From Neurospora intermedia (taxonomy: Eukaryota > Ascomycota > Sordariomycetes > Sordariales > Sordariaceae), in contig BTPP01000001.1 in the NCBI GenBank assembly GCA_037102815.1, positions 4,675,001-4,739,000 on the forward strand: a stretch of 64,000 nucleotides of DNA, given 5' to 3'. Below are positions 48,601 through 60,051 of this stretch, piece after piece. How positions within the stretch are numbered: the first letter of the stretch is position 1; each line of letters begins with the position of its first letter. Under the pieces are notes generated by a model, which was given only the letters and a program-made list of their open reading frames with translations, made no database searches and had not been told where the DNA came from. Made by a program: the position numbers and the translations under genes.

Positions 48601-49068
48601 CATCAAAGAATTGGGTAGAAATCTAACTGTTTGGGTCAACACCCGTCGGCGCTGGTGGGGAATTTGTGGCTGATATCGGTTTAAGTGAATGGAGTTCCGT
48701 TGCAGAATATGAGGGGTGAAGTGCAGGAATCCCCGCGCCGATAGGTTGCAGTTGCAAGGGATCAAGGGACTTTGGAGGAGACTATAGAAATGAATGTTGC
48801 TCTGGAACCAATGCCGGGCAGTGGGGACCCAACAGCCCAACTCCAACTTGTGCTTGTCTTGTTCTTTTCCGGCCTCGCTAGAGGTGCTATTTCTTCGCTT
48901 CTTGTCTGACTTTTTTCAATAGCCGTCTTTGGGCCAGCTTGGCTGTGAGATCGAGGCCGCATGGGAGTATTCGTTGCTGTTGGTTGGGTGAAATGCAGTT
49001 AGTCGAGAGGGCAACATGCGATGATCAGGACCAGACAACCCAAAGAAATTGAACGGTGGGCGTCGTTG

Positions 49069-49462
49069 TTACACCCGGTACATGTATGGTATTGTAATTG
49101 GGCAATCTGATTGGGAAAGGTCAGACAAAAGGTGATTTGACTTTGCTGGAGCGGGGATGCGCACAGATCTGGAGGACCCTCCGCAAATAATACACAGTCG
49201 TACCCAAGGTAGAGAGTAATGTAAGTAGAATTCGGGATCCCCCTTGAATACTTTGGGGTAAGGCTCGTGGGAAGACAAAGCGCAGCGGAGCTTCATGTTC
49301 AGATACACTACATGGAGGCTCCGAATTGCCCATGGATGTCTCAAGAGTCGGAGTGCGAAGGGGGAAAAAATGAACAGAAATACCTGCCAAAGTTGGGGCG
49401 TTGAGGTGAGGTACCGTCATGCATTTGAATGGCAACTCGGTGGTTCGCAAGCTTGACGCCAT
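49069..49462 (-). CDS. Candidate two-exon small gene
   Basis: A possible gene has exon 1 at 49462-49384 (ATG start, 26 codons), an intron with GTATTT...TAG ends, and exon 2 at 49307-49069, giving 105 residues. Exon 2 reads 'NMKLRCALSSHEPYPKVF' and has more structure than typical chance frames. A further intron from 49203 with a CTGAC branch site and acceptor near 49110 is also possible and would change the C-terminus. No domain is recognised. This is weak evidence in a gene-poor interval. Confidence 0.2.
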
Positions 49463-50066
49463 GCCTGTTGACCTGCGTTAACGCGGGCAGTCTACATACT
49501 ACCATTGACGCTCGTTACGTACTGGGCGTATTTGACGGTGATGGTGCATCGATGTTGGGACGGGCGGATTCCTTAGTGCCCAGTACTGTGCACGTACTGG
49601 ACAGCTGTGACGGACCTCCAAGAGTTGCCATCGAGATCGAGCAACCCAGAAAGAAGGGGAACCTTTTGGCGGCGGCAACCTGGAATGCATAGCATTGGAT
49701 CCCATTGAGTTAGGTTTGCAATATCATGATCTGTACGTAGAGGTAGGAGGTAGCTATCTGTGTAGCAGTGTTGCCCCCCAGTTCAAGAGTAGGAGCCGAG
49801 TATGTATAAACAAACCTCAAACTTCTCCCCTCTTCTATAGCGTTACTGCCCAATTACCTATCCTACTATCCAAAGAAACCGGCGGCACTACCTACCTACT
49901 ACTACCGACTTTCCCTCTTGCTCCCGCTTTCAGACATCCTTCAGTCATCCAGTTCCAGCTTCACTTCAGACTGTCAACGTAGCGTAGGTAGTCTTCTGTC
50001 TGTCCAACCGTACTCTTCCCGTCCGCAGCAGACTTCATCTCGCGCCCACTTACACGCGCCTCCCCT
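49359..50066 (+). promoter_or_regulatory. Probable gsy-1 promoter with STRE-like motifs
   Basis: Upstream of gsy-1 are several stress-response element cores: AGGGG at 49359-49363, CCCCT at 49827-49831 and CCCCT at 50062-50066. A TATAAA lies at 49805-49810. STRE elements are known to take part in heat-shock control of gsy-1 in Neurospora, as I recall. Which of these copies acts is not shown by sequence. If the TATA box is used, the 5' leader would be about 0.9 kb. Confidence 0.35.
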
Positions 50067-50746
50067 TGTTCACGGGGACCTCACGTTACTCAAATTCTGA
50101 CTCCTCGGGTTGGGTCTAGTATCGTGAGATTCAGTTCCAGATCTGCCTCTGTTGCTGCCCGAAGGCACTGTTTTCCAGTTCCGTTTGTGCCTCCCTGCCC
50201 TAGAGGTGGAACTCTTCGAGGTACGTTCCGGTTTGTGAGACACACACTTTTCTCATCCTGCGACACCGCAGCACCTGGGTCGAGCCGTCGAGCCGGTGGT
50301 ATTCGCAGCCCAGACTCCCAAGCGAACCTAGCTCAGAGTTCGAAGCCGTGCGCCGGGAAGAGGTTGGAAACTCGCCCGGTTCAGGTTGAGGTTCCAGTAG
50401 CTTCAGTGAGGCCCCATTCCCCGCTTCCGGCCGGGCTTTTAAAAGCTTCGCATCCCCAGCTGCACCCCTGAAGCTTCCCACCCAGACCCCATTCCGGGTG
50501 ACATTCCTAGAAGCTCTACCCCACCAGTGCGTGTTGTCTCGTCCTGGCTACGTCGACCTGATCTGCTTCAAATAGAACCCAACCGTCTGCTGGTCCCTCT
50601 TCTTGCTACGTCTACTCGTCCTCTCTTCCTCTCTACGAATCTGAAAAACCAGTGTTCTGTGGCAGCTTCTGGTTGCTAACACGAAGCTCGGACGACAGAA
50701 GCATCTTGACTTCGGCGCGCCCGTCACCCATTCACATTGAGCCACA

Positions 50747-53105
50747 ATGGCCCACGACAACCGTGAACCCCGCGAGGTCAAAAACCACCTCCTCTTTGAG
50801 GTGGCGACCGAGGTCGCCCATCGAGGTATGCGCAGAAGTGCCAATTGCACCAGAAAGGGGCTTCCGATCTAACAATTGTCCTAGTTGGTGGAATCTACTC
50901 CGTTCTCAAGTCGAAAGCTCCAGTTACAACCGCTGAATATGGCGACCGTTACACTCTTATCGGTCCTCTGAACCACCAATCGGTACGCTGCTCTTGCGCC
51001 CTTTACACTGTGGTTTGAAACATGGTTGTTGACAGAAATGATTCCAGGCGGCCGTCGAGGTTGAAGAGCTAGAGCCATCCAACCCCGAACTAAAGGCGAC
51101 GATCCAGGCCATGAGAGACCGTGGCATTGGCATTCTTTACGGACGATGGCTCATTGAGGGAGCTCCCAGAGTGTTGCTCTTCGATACAAAGACCGCTTAC
51201 GGTTACATGAACGAGTGGAAGACGGACCTGTGGAATGTGGCTTCCATCCCATCTCCGGACAACGACGAAGAGACGAACGAGGCCATTGTCTTTGGTTACC
51301 TGGTCGCATGGTTCCTGGGCGAGGTCAGTACTTGCGTCACAAAGCAGAGAGGCGCCCGAAGCTAACAGAATCGTAGTTTGTATGCCATGAGAAGAGAAAG
51401 GCCGTCATCGCCCACTTCCACGAATGGCTTGCCGGTGTCGCGCTGCCATTGACCAAGAAGAGGCAGATTGACGTTACCACCATCTTCACGACACATGCCA
51501 CTCTTCTCGGTCGCTATTTGTGCGCCGGCTCAGTCGACTTCTACAACAACCTTCAGTGGTTTGACGTTGACGCCGAGGCTGGAAAGCGCGGAATCTACCA
51601 TAGATACTGCATCGAGCGAGCTGCCGCCCATTCCTGCGATGTCTTCACCACCGTTTCCCACATCACAGCTTACGAGAGTGAGCATTTGCTCAAGCGCAAG
51701 CCCGATGGTGTCCTCCCCAATGGTCTCAACGTCACCAAGTTCTCGGCCATGCACGAGTTCCAGAACCTCCACCAGCAAAACAAGGAGAAGATTCATGACT
51801 TTGTCCGCGGCCACTTCTACGGCCATTACGATTTTGAGCCAGAAAACACGCTCTACTTCTTTACTGCGGGTCGCTACGAGTTCAGGAATAAGGGTGTGGA
51901 CATGTTTATCGAGTCGCTTGCCCGTCTCAACCACCGCCTCAAGACCGCCGGAAGCAAGACGACAGTTGTTGCTTTCATTATCATGCCTGCCCAGACCACT
52001 TCCTTGACCGTTGAGGCATTGAAGGGACAGGCTGTCATCAAGTCTCTGAGAGATACCGTTGATGTTATTGAGCGTGGAATTGGCCGTCGCATCTTTGAGC
52101 GCTCTGTCAAGTGGCACGAGGGCGACCCGTTGCCTGAGGAGAAGGAGCTGATTACCAGTCAGGACCGTGTTCTCCTTCGTCGTCGTCTCTTTGCCATGAA
52201 GAGGCACACACTCCCACCCATTGTTACCCACAACATGCTCAACGACCACGAGGACCCAATTTTGAACCAGATCCGCCGGGTACAGCTCTTCAACCATCCC
52301 TCAGACCGAGTCAAGATTGTTTTCCATCCCGAGTTCTTGAGCTCGGCCAACCCCGTGTTGCCTCTCGATTACGATGACTTTGTGCGCGGCACCCATCTGG
52401 GCGTCTTCGCTTCTTACTACGAGCCTTGGGGCTACACTCCGGCAGAATGCACTGTGATGGGTGTACCAAGCATCACCACCAATCTCTCTGGATTCGGCTG
52501 CTACATGGAGGAACTCATTGAGAACTCGAGCGACTACGGTATCTATATCGTGGATCGTCGCTCCAAGGGAGTCGATGACTCGGTCAACCAGCTTACTCAG
52601 TACATGTTTGAATTCACCCAGAAGAGCCGCAGACAGCGCATCAACCAGAGAAACAGAACTGAGCGTTTGAGCGATCTCTTGGACTGGAAGCGAATGGGTA
52701 TGGAGTACGTCAAAGCACGCCAACTTGCGTTGCGCCGCGCCTATCCTACATCTTTCAATGGCGAGGAGGAGGAAGACTTCATCCCAGGAGTCGAGCAAAA
52801 GATATCTCGTCCCTTCTCAGTACCGGGCTCGCCTAGAGACCGGACTGGTATGATGACCCCTGGCGATTTTGCTAGTCTTCAGGAGAGTCACGAGGGCCTG
52901 AGTACCGAGGACTACGTTGCATGGAAGTTACCGTAAGTGATGGTAATGTCCTCTCAACATGTTGAAAAATGATACTGACTTTTTTGATTTTAGTGAGGAA
53001 GAGGACCCCGAAGAGTATCCTTTCCCGCTTACCCTGAAGCAGCGTACGGGGCCGGGTAGCCCCCTCGACAGTATTCAGGGTCTACAACTCAACGGCACCA
53101 GGTAA
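50747..53105 (+). CDS. gsy-1: Glycogen synthase (GT3 family)
   Basis: Five exons, 50747-50825, 50885-50982, 51048-51323, 51377-52932 and 52994-53105, encode 706 residues; all four introns are short GT-AG introns. The enzyme transfers glucose from UDP-glucose to the ends of glycogen chains in the cytoplasm. The N-terminus has the synthase start '[20 protein letters not shown]', where the Gly-Gly helps bind UDP-glucose. Later motifs include '[18 protein letters not shown]', '[13 protein letters not shown]', an Arg-rich helix '[13 protein letters not shown]' that matches the Glc-6-P-binding arginine cluster, and the acceptor-side '[14 protein letters not shown]'. The C-terminus is Ser/Pro-rich, as expected for control by phosphorylation. 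Length equals what I recall for N. crassa GSY-1. The start at 50747 is in CACAATGG context. Confidence 0.95.
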
Positions 53106-53737
53106 CGCGAGCTCTGTTGCCTTGATCTTCTTTCAGAACCGTTCAGTCATTGGTTGTCAGCGTTTATGTTTTCCCAAAAAAAAATACACGGGCTTCGTTG
53201 GGCGGAAATCTGATTTGGTCGTCCGAGCTATTCACCCTGGTCCCCGGGAGTACTGGAGCTCGCAGAGCATAGCAAGACGAGGGTGCGATAGAAGAATTCT
53301 ATCATTGTCGGGTTGATCAGGTATAAGGGTTGACGGGAGAAGGGCCGAGACGTGGGGACGCAGTATCCTCCCGGTCCTCCTTTCAACCTTCGTGGTCCCC
53401 GGTGAAGTCAAGCTCTTGTAAAGCTATAGCGGAGCGAGTTTCAGTCCTCGACGTCGGGTTCTGAGCAGGGTACATTAGGGTAGGAACAGGACCAACGGTG
53501 TGTGTAACTGTACAATGTATTTGCCTGGCGGAGGATTCCATCGTTTTCTTGTACCTAATAGAATCGGGCTTTCTCAGGACATTGATGGTGGTGATTCCAT
53601 GTGCTTAAATAGGCCGCATGGCCTTTAGTGATAGGGTGTATGCAGGCCCTGTACATTTATGTTTCCCAAAGCTGAATGCCGATGAATAGAATGGATCGTG
53701 ACACTTACACATGGATGTTCTTCCCTTTGTCTTCTCA

Positions 53738-53768
<31 letters not shown>

Positions 53769-55103
53769 AACCGAGGCGTTCATAGGCTGCAGAACAACGT
53801 GCAATGAAATCTCCACTCCAGATATTAGTTAGGAGGTTAGCACTTACAAGGACGTGGGCACGAAAGCAAACCAGCATCAGTTGCCAATCATTGGAAGTCA
53901 GGAGCTCATCTCTTTGTCTAATCTGCCCAGTCGCCTTTGGACAGTAAGCGCGTTTGGGGCAAAAACGCAATATCGATATATCATAGGAGGGGAAGAAGAG
54001 TCCTAGACCGATTCCGTGGCGCATATTCCAGCAACTGAACGGAATGAAAGCAGGCTGACACCGACGGAGGGGGGTTGTTTGCTTGGCGGCCAGAGATGGC
54101 GTTCACTTCGTTCCTTCAATCTGGACTGTGTGCCGTGGGTGTTGTGCTTCGTTGCCTCTCCTGTCCATTTCTGACGACGCAGCAATTCCTCATAAGGGAA
54201 TCACAGCCGATTTGGGAGCAACACCCAGCTCTCTTCCCTTCTTTTTGACCTGCTTGAGGTTGCAACACCTTTCGGTTACGACGTGCAAACACGTTCCATC
54301 GGGCGCCTCCAGCAAGCACATCAAGTCCTGTGCGACCCTAGCCGTTGTGTACACTACCATACTACATACTGCGTATGTATGTCCATAGTACCGACGCCTA
54401 TCGTGCGTTGCTTCAAAGCCTGTGCGCTGCCTGCTTCCCCCCTTTTGAGTAGGTACGTGGTCCTCTGCTACTACCTTGGCTCACCACGTTAACTGCTTCG
54501 GTCCCCTCATCCCCTAGGACTCCCTAGGACGGCATCTGCAAATTCTCGTTATATTTACCACATTCCCACGAGGTGCCGCAATTAGCAAACAGGATTGTCA
54601 ACAATCCCACCCTAGGCAGTGGTGAAACGAAACAGTCGAAGCCATCGGTCAGTGCTGGTTTGCCGGAGTATTAAAGGCCCCACGCTAGGGGTAACAACAA
54701 CAGCGGCACAGCCTGCATTCATGCCCCAACGCGGAATCTCCCCAGGCCCCCCTTGACTAGTTCCTCTCGATAACAGTGGCCGGCCGGGTTCGCGCCCCTG
54801 CAACCTAACATCAACCACTCTTGCGATCGCCATCCAGGTACCACCAACCCAACGATATTTCGACCCTGCCCAGGGTTTGGATCGTCGCTTCTCCAGAGCG
54901 GTAGCCGCCCCTTAGACTAGACGAGTATCCAGCTCCCACGCAACGAGTTTGCGTAGGATTTCGAAGCATTCATTCATCAACCACAAGCCACCAACCACTC
55001 TTCTGGCGCCCGCGTCTCAATTCTCCCTCCCTTTGTTTCTTCTTATTACTTTGTCTGCCTCATCCGCTTGGAATCTCAGACTGTATCACGGGGGCGCAAC
55101 AAC
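53106..55103. other. Intergenic region between gsy-1 and the second F-box gene
   Basis: About 2 kb with the gsy-1 3' UTR and the promoter and 5' UTR of the F-box gene. A 29-base G run is listed separately. ORFs here are short and unconvincing. Confidence 0.45.
53738..53766 (+). repeat. Homopolymer of 29 G
   Basis: Twenty-nine consecutive guanines on the plus strand follow CTTCTCA. Runs of this length are rare in fungal genomes and prone to slippage and sequencing error. The strand could form a G-quadruplex. Confidence 0.95.
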
Positions 55104-57318
55104 ATGAAGTTCTTCAGGCGTAATAAAGACAAGCGGAAGGCCAGCGTCGGTGGTTCGGCCATAGCAGCCGCCTTGCCGGGCTTCGGTTACAGCCCCAACA
55201 GACAAGTCTTGGGCGCCGGCTTCGATGACGACTCCCGAAACCCATACCCCTCCTACGGCCACGCCCGGAACGATTCAAATGGTCCGTGGGGTTCTCAGTA
55301 TCGCCATATGGTGACGCGGGAGTCTGCCACCATTCTCGCGAACCTCCCCGCCCCGATTCTCGAACGCATATTCACTTTTGTATGCCCCCATAGCAGGGAT
55401 ACGAGCTACGAGACTTGTGAAGCCAGCTCGACCGAAGATGCTTGCATGCTGTGCGACTTGCGCGATCTGGCGCATTGTGTTGCCGTGTGCAAGAGGTGGA
55501 GGAAAGAGGGCGTCAATCTTCTGTATGTTTAGACCCGTCCGGATGGGCATCAAGCCCCGTTTCCCTGATACCGTCCGTCGCCATGGAGAAATACTGACGT
55601 GGTCACTACTTCACAGATACTATAGCATCCGCATCGACCAGGTGCATTATTGCGACCGCGAGGCAGACTTAGCCGAAGCCCGCAAGCGCAAAGCCCGATT
55701 TGATCGCAATGGAGAACCCGAGGATACGGCGCAGGCGCGCCTCAAATTGCTATGCCGCACTCTCCGCGAGGATCCCGTGCGGCTAGGAAGGATCGTGGAA
55801 TTCTTCAAGACGCCTTACATGCTGCGAGAATCCTGCCGGGCCGATCTGGCGCGGACGATCGCTGTAACGCCAAACCTCAAGTATGTCGATTTGCCCGAAG
55901 GCCTGTTTGCAGATGATCCCGCCTTCGTGACCCTTCGGCTCGAAGTACAGGCGCGATGCCTTCACCTACGAAAGATGATATATATGGCAGGTGCGGAGCA
56001 TAGTCTGCAGATGCTGGCCACCGGAAAAGTGTGGCCTCACCTGGAGGTATTGGAGCTGGTACGCGTGGAAGTCGACCCGGCAATCCTACGCCAGGTGCTT
56101 GGTTGCTTAAAGAGCTTGCGCGTCCTAAAGATCAACGACACAACCTGCGTCACCGACGAGACTTTGGCGTGGAACGACATGTTGCCTCCTTTTCCCCCAC
56201 TTGAAGAGCTTATCCTTACCAACGTCCCCAATGTCACCACAGAAGGCTTGAGGGGCTGGTTAATGGACCCGAACGCGCAGAGCGCACTGCGAGAGCTTAC
56301 CCTGGACAGTACAGGCGTATACCCTTGGGCCTTGCAAGAGTTCTTGCCGTATGCTCCAAAGCTTAAACACCTTTCCGTGATGGACAGTGTCGCCCAAGCC
56401 GTGCCTTCCGCCAACGGTCAATACTTTGCACAGACTTTTAACTCGACAAGTCTCCAGACCTTACACTACGAGATCACCCCGGCCTCGTCGACTCCCAAAT
56501 ACTCTGGCATTACCTCGAGCTATTACAGCTTCCTGGCAACTTCCTTACTGACAGGCGGACTACCAAACCTGCGGGCACTCTATGTGCGAGACCCGAACTT
56601 CCCCGACATGTTACTCGGACTTCCCACACCTTCCCCCGGCTTTGTTGGAGCCAGTATGGGACGTCCTTCCAGTAGCGGCTCGAATCGCGGTTTCTCCCCC
56701 AACAGTGGGCCCATGAGCTTTTCACAACCCGGCTCTGGGTTTGGACCTGCTGCTGGTGGTAGCTTTCATTCACACCAAGGCAGCTTATCAGGCTTTGCTC
56801 CTCCCGCCGCTCCCTTCGTGCCCGGCCATCGTCAATTTGGGTCCGTATCTTCGGTTAACAGCTTCTCGGGTTTCCTGCAGCCGGCAGCCGGCAAACAACC
56901 GCCTCCCAACCATCGCTTCAGCAGTAACAACCCCTTTGCCAACTTGGTAGCCCCACCTGCAAATCTCCCTGCCAAGCTCGAGGTGTTCACCAAAGGCGAC
57001 GACGAAACCACCTGGTCCTTTGTAAAGGTCGGCGGTGGGCCGGCAACGTCCCCTGGCGCGAATGAAAGCCCACAGAGCGGCTATGGGCGGAGGGGCAGCG
57101 GCGCTGGTGCGAGGAGGAGCGTGCTAATCGGTGGTGCCGGGGTTGGCGGTGGTTTCTTGGCCTTGCCGGCGGAAGATCCTGGCAGAAGCACTCGGGGAGG
57201 GAGTGTGGATAGGGGGACTGGATTTGGCGGTGGTTCTGGTGGGGATGAGGAGTTGTGGCCTAGGCCCAAGAGCAGTTCCGGGGAGAAGAAGAAGGAGAAG
57301 CAGGATTTGTGGCGGTAG
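55104..57318 (+). CDS. F-box protein with LRR-like region
   Basis: Exons 55104-55522 and 55617-57318 encode 706 residues; the intron runs from GTATGT to CACAG. The N-terminus is basic ('MKFFRRNKDKRKAS'). An F-box lies at about residues 74-140 ('ILANLPAPILERIFTFV', then 'LAHCVAVCKRWRKEGVNLLY'), with a Cys-rich insert between its halves. Residues about 190-470 contain irregular leucine-rich repeats ('LRVLKINDT', 'LEELILTNV', 'LRELTLDST', 'LKHLSVMDS'). F-box plus LRR proteins usually present substrates to SCF ubiquitin ligases; the substrate is unknown. The last 200 residues are Gly/Ser/Pro-rich and end in a Lys-rich tail. The ATG at 55104 is the first in frame. Splicing at 55522 is needed because the frame meets TAG a few codons later. 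Confidence 0.85.
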
Positions 57319-57921
57319 TTTAAGCTGAAGCTGAAATATTGGGTGGTTGATTTCGAAGATGGGTATTTTCCGGACTGTTGCCCCGTGAGCTGGCACATGG
57401 TGGTTCCTGCGGGTTTGTTTGTCTGCCCTGACTGTTTCGCGTGAATGTGAATGACATGCTCAGCTGTCTGACAAAAGGGGGGTAATATGGGAACTGTGGG
57501 CGGAGTGTTAACGGCAGTGTTAAAATGGGGTGATAAACAAGAAACAGGTTGCAACTGTCGTTTAATCTTGTACGGTGATATCTCGGAACTGTACAGTAGT
57601 AAATAATTCCTCTCACCCCTTCCTCCAAGTATATTATGTCCTGCCTGTCCTGTTCACAATCTCGGTATCAGCAGAGGCCTCACTCGAGCTTGACCAGGTA
57701 AGTCTGGTGGGGGGTAAATAGCTCCTCTTGCATTTGCTCGCCAGGTAATCACCAACGCAGGTGCTGTGTCTCTTCATTTGTTCATAAATGCATCCATCCA
57801 GCAGGAACACTCCAGAAGTTCTCCTCTTACCTTCAGATAAACCAGCTGCACACTCCTCCATACCTATCTTCTCCAGCCCAAGTTTTCATCAACAACATGC
57901 TGCTTACACCCCTTCGAACCA
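57319..57921. other. Intergenic region
   Basis: About 600 bases between the F-box gene and the metallophosphoesterase pseudogene. Minus-strand frames here are shadows of the Gly/Ser-rich coding end or chance. Nothing else is seen. Confidence 0.45.
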
Positions 57922-59043
57922 ATGAGCCCGGCTACGTTCCAACCTGTCCACAAGCTTCATCTAATGCCACCCATCCTCACCATGTCCAACATCAAAGCTC
58001 GATTCCTCATTATCTCTGATACTTACGCCTCGCCTAGCCTCGTTTCCTCACTCTCCACCATGCCAGTCGACGTAATCATCCACTGCGGCAACCTAACCCA
58101 GGAATCCAAGCTTTCCGAGTTCGCCAGCGCACTAGCTTTTTTCAAAGCCATCAAAGGGCCGCTCAAGCTGGTCGTCCCCGGTAGCCACGACTTCACTCTA
58201 GACGATGCCGTGTACGAGACCAAGATTACGGAAACCGCCACCAATTTGAGTATTAAGAAGGAGGAGGAAATGTACAAAACTTACGGCAAAAAGGGGCAAG
58301 CTCGGCAGCTTCTGTGCTCCGAACTGGCAAAGAAGGACGGGATTTTCTTTCTGGATGAGGGGCGACATGACTTCGCTTTAGGCAATGGAGCATCTTTATC
58401 CGTCTATGCTTCGCCTTATACACCACGTGCCTCTCCCGACGACGACGACGACGACTACCAGGGACAATGAAATGAGCACTGGGGTTTCCAATACACAAAG
58501 AGCCAGGGACACGTGTTTGATATTGGAGATACTGCAGATGTGGTCATCACCCACGGCCCACCCCTGGGAGTTCTTGATATTACCACCGCCTTCGATCCCA
58601 AAATCCGTGCTGGATGTCCTCTCCTTTTCGCGGCTGTAGCAATGGCCAGACCGAGGCTACATTGTTTTGGACATGTACCCGCGGGATGGGGAGCCAAGTT
58701 TGTTAGATGGCGGGATAGACCGGCTTAGGAAAGCGGGAAAATGCCGTCGCATATTACGGATGTTGACAATGAAAAGTCTGTGGTGATTGAGACGCTGACG
58801 GGGTTGAGGATGGGGAAGTGGGATAGTCCTGAGGTTTTGGAAAAGAAGAGAGCCAAGCTAAAGCTGTTGAGGGAGGAGAAGTATTATGGGGTCTCGCATT
58901 GTGAGGGAGATACGCTGAAACTCGAGCCGAGGAAACATACATTATTTGTGAATGCTGCTGATGAGCCGGTGGATGAAGGGAGAAGGCCGTTTCCGTGGGT
59001 GGTTGAGATTGAACTTTCCAGGCAGCCAGGGCGTTTTAGCTGA
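57922..59043 (+). pseudogene. Decayed calcineurin-like metallophosphoesterase
   Basis: One uninterrupted frame of 374 codons matches the fungal calcineurin-like phosphoesterase family from start ('RFLIISDTY') through 'DVVITHGPP', 'RLHCFGHVPAGWGAK' and a C-terminus with 'SHITDVDNEKS' and 'TLFVNAA'. Two in-frame stops break it: TGA at 58468-58470 and TAG at 58726-58728, with no intron signals that could remove them. Metal-binding positions are also altered. The usual DTH reads DTY, CGD reads CGN, GNHD reads GSHD, and the second His of GHxH is Pro. A (GAC)6 run at 58437-58455 replaces part of a loop before the first stop. No frameshift is seen. It is most likely a pseudogene; the loss of active-site residues argues against readthrough to a working enzyme. 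Confidence 0.85.
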
Positions 59044-59383
59044 GTAAAATGAAATATTCAGAGCATGTTTTATTTAACCTGGCATGAAGTAGCTGCTTTT
59101 CTGGTCCATACGTTCAAAGATACTATAAGCATTGTTGTTTTTTTCCTTGGGTTGTCAACAAGGTGGCTGTTCTGGAGTGACAACTCAAGACTTGGGTAAT
59201 AGACAGTGTTTCGATAAAACTATGTTACCACAACACCTCTACCTCAGAGTTCAAGCCTCTGATCAACCTCGAAAAAAAAAATACCTCTATAAGTTGGGCA
59301 AAAACGCTACGTCGTGAATGACAAGTCAACCCTGATTTCAAGAGAATACATAGCATCTTAAACCTTTTCCGGTCTAAGTTTCT

Positions 59384-59626
59384 ATGGCCAGCAGTAACTA
59401 CTACAATACGGTCGGAGTTGAACATCGTGATGGCATCCTAATTGATCCCGTCGACCTCGCCTATCGGGTGGCCAAATCGGAACCAACAATCAGGCAGTTT
59501 TTGATTTCTTTGAGTACAGGTAATAACCGGCTTCTCTCTCTCGGTGCTCAGTACCCCGATTTACGCCACATAGTAGCAAGCATCCGCAATCAAGTCGTAG
59601 TGTCTAACATTGACGAGTCTTGGTGA
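59384..59626 (+). CDS. Small hypothetical ORF, 80 residues
   Basis: The frame starts at ATG 59384 and encodes 80 residues with mixed, protein-like composition ('DGILIDPVDLAYRVAKSE', 'YPDLRHIVASIRNQVVVS'). A GTAATA donor-like site at 59519 would allow a spliced form. No domain is recognised and no signal or membrane segment is seen. It lies just downstream of the phosphoesterase pseudogene and could be another decayed fragment. Confidence 0.28.
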   Translation: MASSNYYNTVGVEHRDGILIDPVDLAYRVAKSEPTIRQFLISLSTGNNRLLSLGAQYPDLRHIVASIRNQVVVSNIDESW

Positions 59627-60000
59627 GAATAAGCCGAACATGACAAAATGCTCTATCTCCCACGGTGCTTTTTTACGCAAGGCTTCCGTCCTTACTGTCT
59701 CATAAAGAATCAAGTTTAGTTCCCTAAGCTTTAGTCAAAGGACTTATCAACATTGAACATCTCTACTCAACGTCATATCAAGCGATTTTGGATGTCTGAC
59801 TTTTTACATTCCTTTAGCTTGTTGAGTCATGTAATGTTCAATACGTCTTTGGAATGTGTGTGAGTTACGTTAGAATGTATTACCACGCCATCGACATGCA
59901 GCAGTCGTCGTTACGTTCGCTATCTCCGTCCACTGTTCTGCGTGGAAAGCTTCATCCTCCCTTCGGAGGTCCGAGTCACCGTTTATTTTTTTTTAATCTT

Positions 60001-60002
<2 letters not shown>

Positions 60003-60050
<48 letters not shown>
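60003..60050 (+). repeat. Homopolymer of 48 T
   Basis: Forty-eight consecutive T on the plus strand, equal to a poly(A) run on the minus strand. It could be a retroposed poly(A) tail or a slippage-grown tract. The sequence to its right (60051 onward) shows no recognised gene, and I could not identify a target-site duplication. Confidence 0.95.

Positions 60051-60051
<1 letters not shown>

Larger units (their letters stand above)
43514..50746. other. Gene-poor 7.2 kb interval upstream of gsy-1
   Basis: No clear gene lies between ctk1 (-) and gsy-1 (+). Many ORFs of 60-130 codons exist on both strands but overlap and show no domains. Two are listed separately as weak candidates. The part at about 46200-47200 is more AT-rich than the flanks but keeps normal CpA/TpG, so it is not RIP-mutated. 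The interval may carry long UTRs, regulatory DNA of gsy-1 or a non-coding transcript. Confidence 0.4.

Noticed and set aside
58468-58728. Stop-codon readthrough making a functional phosphoesterase
   Set aside because: Two stops would have to be read through, and the metal-binding residues are already lost, so decay is the simpler explanation.
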